Part shown: positions 16,701 to 18,857 of the stretch, in pieces
How the letters are laid out: each line of letters opens with the position of its first letter
Position numbering within the stretch: position 1 is the stretch's first letter
Assembly (NCBI GenBank): GCA_002365865.1
Contig: DFAQ01000024.1
Coordinates: 1-18,857 of the forward strand
Length of the DNA: 18,857 bases
From: Pelotomaculum sp. UBA3102
GTDB lineage: Bacteria > Bacillota > Desulfotomaculia > Desulfotomaculales > Pelotomaculaceae
Reading direction: 5' to 3'
The notes under the pieces: model-generated
Database searches by the model: none
Told to the model about the DNA's origin: nothing
The model's input: only the letters and a program-made list of their open reading frames with translations
Program-made: the position numbers and the translations under genes

Positions 16701-17257
16701 TTCAGATAGTCTTCCGGATCGATAAAACGGCCGTCCAGGTAAGCCTCAAGATCATTATAAAGAAGATAAATATCCTCCAATTTATCGGCCAAAGATAAAT
16801 TGCTCCCTTTTTCGCGCAATCTTGAAGCGGCACGTTCCAGTTCCGCCGGTGCGACACAGTAAGTCTTCATTTCACCCAGTGTACCGGCAAGAGTGCCGGC
16901 AAAACCGGGTTGCTCCGCGGAACGCCGGAATACCTTTAATTGATCTTTTCTTTGTTCAAGCAGGCGGCGTAATACCATGCGTTTGCCCAGTTCACCGATA
17001 TGTTTACGGGCAGCACCGCCTGCTTTTTGCAGGACCCTGTACGCCAGGCGCCTGAAGCTCAGGACCTGGGCCCGGGTAAAACCTTTTAAACCCGGTGTTG
17101 CCGCCAGAGCGTATTCCATTTGAAAGGTGGCCTGTTCCGGCACCAACAGAATTAAGGGCGCGCCTGACGGTCCCGCCAAAAGTTCTTTGCGCACCTCGTT
17201 CAGGCAGGCCCGGGTTTTTCCGGTTCCTGCCCTGCCGATGATCAAACGTAATTGCAA
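13760..17257 (-). CDS. addB: ATP-dependent helicase/nuclease subunit B
   Basis: AddB, 1165 residues, essentially the family's usual length. It has an N-terminal nucleotide site GRAGTGKT (8-15), an inactivated helicase core, and a C-terminal nuclease with GRIDRVD and VIDYKSGRM (Asp953, Lys955). The iron-sulfur cluster that pins the nuclease domain is complete: Cys793 in FIACPFAHF and Cys1120, 1123, 1129 in CLNCPYKPVC, the same arrangement as in Bacillus subtilis AddB. It is the Chi-recognising partner of AddA. Start: TTG at 17257 with GAAGGTGA 5-6 bases upstream; no better ATG is near. It is 51 bases downstream of the phosphoesterase gene in the same direction, probably one transcript. Confidence 0.95.
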   Translation of the reverse strand: MQLRLIIGRAGTGKTRACLNEVRKELLAGPSGAPLILLVPEQATFQMEYALAATPGLKGFTRAQVLSFRRLAYRVLQKAGGAARKHIGELGKRMVLRRLLEQRKDQLKVFRRSAEQPGFAGTLAGTLGEMKTYCVAPAELERAASRLREKGSNLSLADKLEDIYLLYNDLEAYLDGRFIDPEDYLNLLAERMETSGDIGTAEVWVDGFTGFTPQEYKVLAALMRTARRVNVTLGADFNSLGGIPDDTDLFYPVRETYEKLCATAAGEGIIVARPLILDGTAPRRFNSPDIACLEKHYFNHRAKPRSGTVKGVVLACAANTLAEAEGVAREITALCRDRGYRYRDIVIILRDLETYAQIIKRVFSDHGIPVFIDQKRSVLYHPLVELVRSALEVVAGNWPNDPVFRFLKTDLVPLAREKVDLLENYVLAHGIRGNRWIDGKPWEYVRRLSLEEDREVTEFEARELKEINVIRQQAVTALDGFYEAMGRAANVREITGVLFNLLEKLKVPTTLEKWSRKAEERGQLENAREHVQVWDGLISLLDQIVEALGDDKLTPGEYNAVLESGFESLRLGLIPPGLDQVVVGSLDRSRLPEARVAFIMGVNDGVLPARIKEQGIISEGERDGLKTAGINLAPGARRRALDEQYLTYIALSRASELLYLSYPAADDEGGALMPSRVIERVKELLPDVGQRVWPMEPNPALADDLDFIAGADRALSYLAAQLREAKAGRPVNPLWWDLYLWFIRGSQREKCARVLSALFFTNREERLPPGTGRELYGRTLKTSVSGMEKFIACPFAHFLSRGLKLKEREAFKLDAPDLGRFFHAALKLFGDRVRAEGLEWGALNKEQIGSMAGETVDLLAPRLQNEILLSTARRRYLTGKLKRTVHRAALVLAEHSRRGSFRPVGLELAFGPGGDLPAVTFTLAGGTEMILTGRIDRVDAAVGDEGIYLRVIDYKSGRMTVKLSDIYHGLKMQLMAYLDVALRHAGLLLTRCEHNYSKRVLPGAVLYFRIDDPLVKTDGGIPPEEEREKKILKELRMTGMVLSDPAVARLMDGSIKGQSDLIPVYIKSSGDFADRSAVLTREQFDLLRVYLRSKFISAGNDIMSGVIDISPYRHGNSGSCLNCPYKPVCQFDILVEGNKYRVIKEEEESVIWDLLSGSKGGEFNE

Positions 17258-17308
17258 TTTTTCACCTTCTGTAAAACCGGATTCATTTAAATTAGCGGAC
17301 GGGATATT

Positions 17309-18103
17309 TTACACTACTACTTCCGACGGATTATTATTCATAACCTCACTTCCCGGCCGCACATCCTGCAGAGGGATAAAACTGTAGCTGAACGCAGCGG
17401 TAAAATCCATAAAAAGCACCTGGGGAATACGAATTAATTCTCTTTCTAAATTAGTCAGGCGGGCGAGGGCACCGGGATTCAGAAAAAACTTACCCCCGGC
17501 AGTCACGTGATAACCCAGGTGGGCATGAGCGCCCAAGGTAAAATCAGCCTCAGTTGCGGTTACTTCAGAAATAAGGGTGCAGGGAACCTTATTAGAAAAC
17601 GCCCTGGGTACGAGCATACCGTGAACAACGTGAATGGCCAGATCGCACTGCCTTTTCTTCACCATGTAGACCTGGCTGTTTTTCCGGCGGTCAATGCCCC
17701 GGTGAAAATGCTGCCCGCTCAACTGAATTACACAACTGCCGTTTGCCAGGTAAGTCTTTTTTCCGGGCTGAAGGAGCCTAATCCGTTGGATCCTGGCTAA
17801 ATAGCCCAGGGCGGTATGGTCAATGCTCTCCAGGTCCTGATCGATTAAATCGTGGTTGCCTGCAATACAGTAAACCGGGAGGTCCAGTTCTTTTAGAAGC
17901 CAGCAAAACAAATCCAGCGCTCTCTGATCCGGCCGGGGATGATCAAAAACATCTCCGCCGTGAATCACCAGATCAACTTTGAGCCGGCGACAAAGAGCAA
18001 TTATTTCTGTAAACTTGTGAAACAAGGCCGCCATAAAATTATCCCGGCGGTTAACGGGCCGGCTGACTTTAATGTGCGTATCGGTAAGGAATATCAGGCG
18101 CAT
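17309..18103 (-). CDS. Metallophosphoesterase, SbcD/Mre11-like
   Basis: Calcineurin-like phosphoesterase of 264 residues. All five metal-binding motifs are visible: DTH (Asp8, His10), GGDVFD (Asp51), GNHD (82-85), VHG (His161) and AHAH (His193, His195). The closest architecture is the catalytic domain of SbcD/Mre11-type exonucleases or YkuE/YhaO-like DNA repair proteins, but the C-terminal capping region of full SbcD (about 380 residues in total) is missing. No SbcC/Rad50 ATPase is in the window. Start: ATG with GGGGGTGA 4 bases upstream. The position directly before addB-addA supports a job at DNA ends, but the sequence does not exclude a nucleotide or other phosphodiesterase, so I give no symbol. 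Confidence 0.82.
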   Translation of the reverse strand: MRLIFLTDTHIKVSRPVNRRDNFMAALFHKFTEIIALCRRLKVDLVIHGGDVFDHPRPDQRALDLFCWLLKELDLPVYCIAGNHDLIDQDLESIDHTALGYLARIQRIRLLQPGKKTYLANGSCVIQLSGQHFHRGIDRRKNSQVYMVKKRQCDLAIHVVHGMLVPRAFSNKVPCTLISEVTATEADFTLGAHAHLGYHVTAGGKFFLNPGALARLTNLERELIRIPQVLFMDFTAAFSYSFIPLQDVRPGSEVMNNNPSEVVV

Positions 18104-18170
18104 CCAGTCACCCCCTGTTTGCTTTGTTAAACGGGACTGGTTTATTGTCGGAAATATATTATTTATATTA

Positions 18171-18179
18171 ATTATAGCA
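18171..18179 (-). promoter_or_regulatory. Extended -10 box for phosphoesterase-addB-addA
   Basis: The minus strand reads TGCTATAAT, a perfect TATAAT with a TGn extension. The transcript would start near 18164, about 60 bases before the phosphoesterase ATG. The region 17 bases further upstream has no good TTGACA. Confidence 0.5.
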
Positions 18180-18217
18180 AACCAAAGGAGCCGTAAGACC
18201 TTTTTATTGCTTAAACT

Positions 18218-18619
18218 TTAAACATCTTTGGATTTAGCCTCCGCCCGCTTGATAAAACTTTCCACCTTGATAATATAACGCTCGTGAATGCCTTTTCCGA
18301 TTAAATCTTTATCGTCCCATGCCTCCACTTCAAAAATCAGGCGCTTGCCGTCGACTTCAATTAAGCGCGATTTTGCCACCACTTTCATGCCCGGCGGGGT
18401 AGCAGCCATATGCTTTACATCTACTTTTGTTCCCACGGTACAAACGCCTTCCCCCAGCAACGGGTCAACGGAGGATAAGGCTGCTTTCTCCATTAGTCCG
18501 ATCATTGCCGGTGTCCCAAACAAACTTATCGCGCCGCTGCCAAAAGCTATGGCTGTATTTTGCTCGTTCACAACAGTTCCGGCTTCACCCTCAATACCTT
18601 TTTTGAGATTATCAATCAT
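18218..18619 (-). CDS. Fluoroacetyl-CoA-thioesterase-like hot-dog protein
   Basis: Hot-dog-fold thioesterase, 133 residues, of the FlK-like group. The three residues of the FlK catalytic set appear with identical spacing: Thr36 in LFGTPAMIGLMEKA, Glu44 in the same stretch, and His70 in VDVKHMAATP (8 and 26 residues apart, as for Thr42, Glu50, His76 of Streptomyces FlK). Most anaerobe members do not meet fluoroacetate; a general acyl-CoA thioesterase or house-cleaning role is more likely. Start: a GTG at 18628 lies inside the GAGGAG site, so the ATG at 18619, 8 bases downstream of that site, is chosen. It is a single gene, with no strong terminator seen before the phosphoesterase promoter. Confidence 0.85.
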   Translation of the reverse strand: MIDNLKKGIEGEAGTVVNEQNTAIAFGSGAISLFGTPAMIGLMEKAALSSVDPLLGEGVCTVGTKVDVKHMAATPPGMKVVAKSRLIEVDGKRLIFEVEAWDDKDLIGKGIHERYIIKVESFIKRAEAKSKDV

Positions 18620-18795
18620 TTTAATCACTCCTCAATTGGTTTTTTAATTAAACTTCACTCCTGACCTGGAAAAACCTTCTTCAATCTCTAAACTTAAATA
18701 AATAAGATCATGAAAATGTAATAATATGGACCGGTTATGTCGGCAGCAGTAACGGCGGTACTGATCCAATTAGCAAATCTGTTCTTCTAGTTACG

Positions 18796-18821
18796 AAAAA
18801 AACCGGCGATTAGCCGGTTTT
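18796..18821 (-). terminator. Intrinsic terminator for a gene beyond the right edge
   Basis: AAAACCGGC (18799-18807), loop GATTA and GCCGGTTTT (18813-18821) form a 9-bp stem. Read on the minus strand it continues into seven T's, so it best fits a leftward transcript entering from outside the window. On the plus strand the T-run is four bases, so it may also work weakly that way. The last bases (18845-18857) form CCCGC-TAT-GCGGG, cut by the edge. The 18620-18795 stretch holds no gene I can support. Confidence 0.65.
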
Positions 18822-18857
18822 ATAGATAGTGTTTTAGTAATCCACCCGCTATGCGGG

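Overview
The window looks like chromosomal DNA from an anaerobic, spore-forming Firmicute, most likely the Peptococcaceae / Desulfotomaculum-Pelotomaculum group. The reasons are an AddAB (not RecBCD) helicase-nuclease, the MurT-GatD lipid II amidation pair, a PrkA sporulation-type AAA+ protein, a ferredoxin-dependent indolepyruvate oxidoreductase, strong AGGAGG-type ribosome sites, AT-rich spacers and frequent GTG/TTG starts. The taxonomic placement is an inference. I see no rRNA, tRNA, CRISPR array, insertion sequence or phage gene.

Layout. Left block, all on the minus strand except one gene: prkA (1-1899, its stop codon exactly at the window edge), a MaoC/PhaJ-like hydratase (2145-2600), then on the plus strand a small peptidoglycan-binding-domain protein (2874-3131) facing a 40-residue orphan protein (3280-3402, minus). 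Next comes a minus-strand operon acyP-murT-gatD (5906 down to 3516): acylphosphatase, then the two subunits of the enzyme that amidates D-glutamate of lipid II.

Middle block, plus strand: iorA-iorB-paaK (6295-9986), with overlapping or 1-base junctions. IorAB interconverts aryl-2-oxoacids and arylacetyl-CoA with ferredoxin. PaaK makes arylacetyl-CoA from arylacetate. Together they can break down aromatic amino acids or, in reverse, rebuild them from arylacetates. Between the candidate promoter (6088-6116) and iorA lies a leader of about 170 bases that ends in a strong intrinsic terminator (6234-6270) just before the ribosome site. This is the clearest unexplained regulatory signal in the window.

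Right block, minus strand: a metallophosphoesterase (18103-17309), addB (17257-13760) and addA (13767-9988) form a double-strand-break processing cluster whose last gene meets paaK tail to tail with a single base between the stops. Beyond it is a fluoroacetyl-CoA-thioesterase-like hot-dog protein (18619-18218), and at the right edge a terminator for a gene outside the window.

Most genes belong to well-known families. The points worth a second look are the iorA leader, the pairing of acylphosphatase with MurT-GatD, the repeats and palindromes in the 2601-2873 spacer, the orphan 40-residue protein, and the nuclease-like phosphoesterase next to AddBA.
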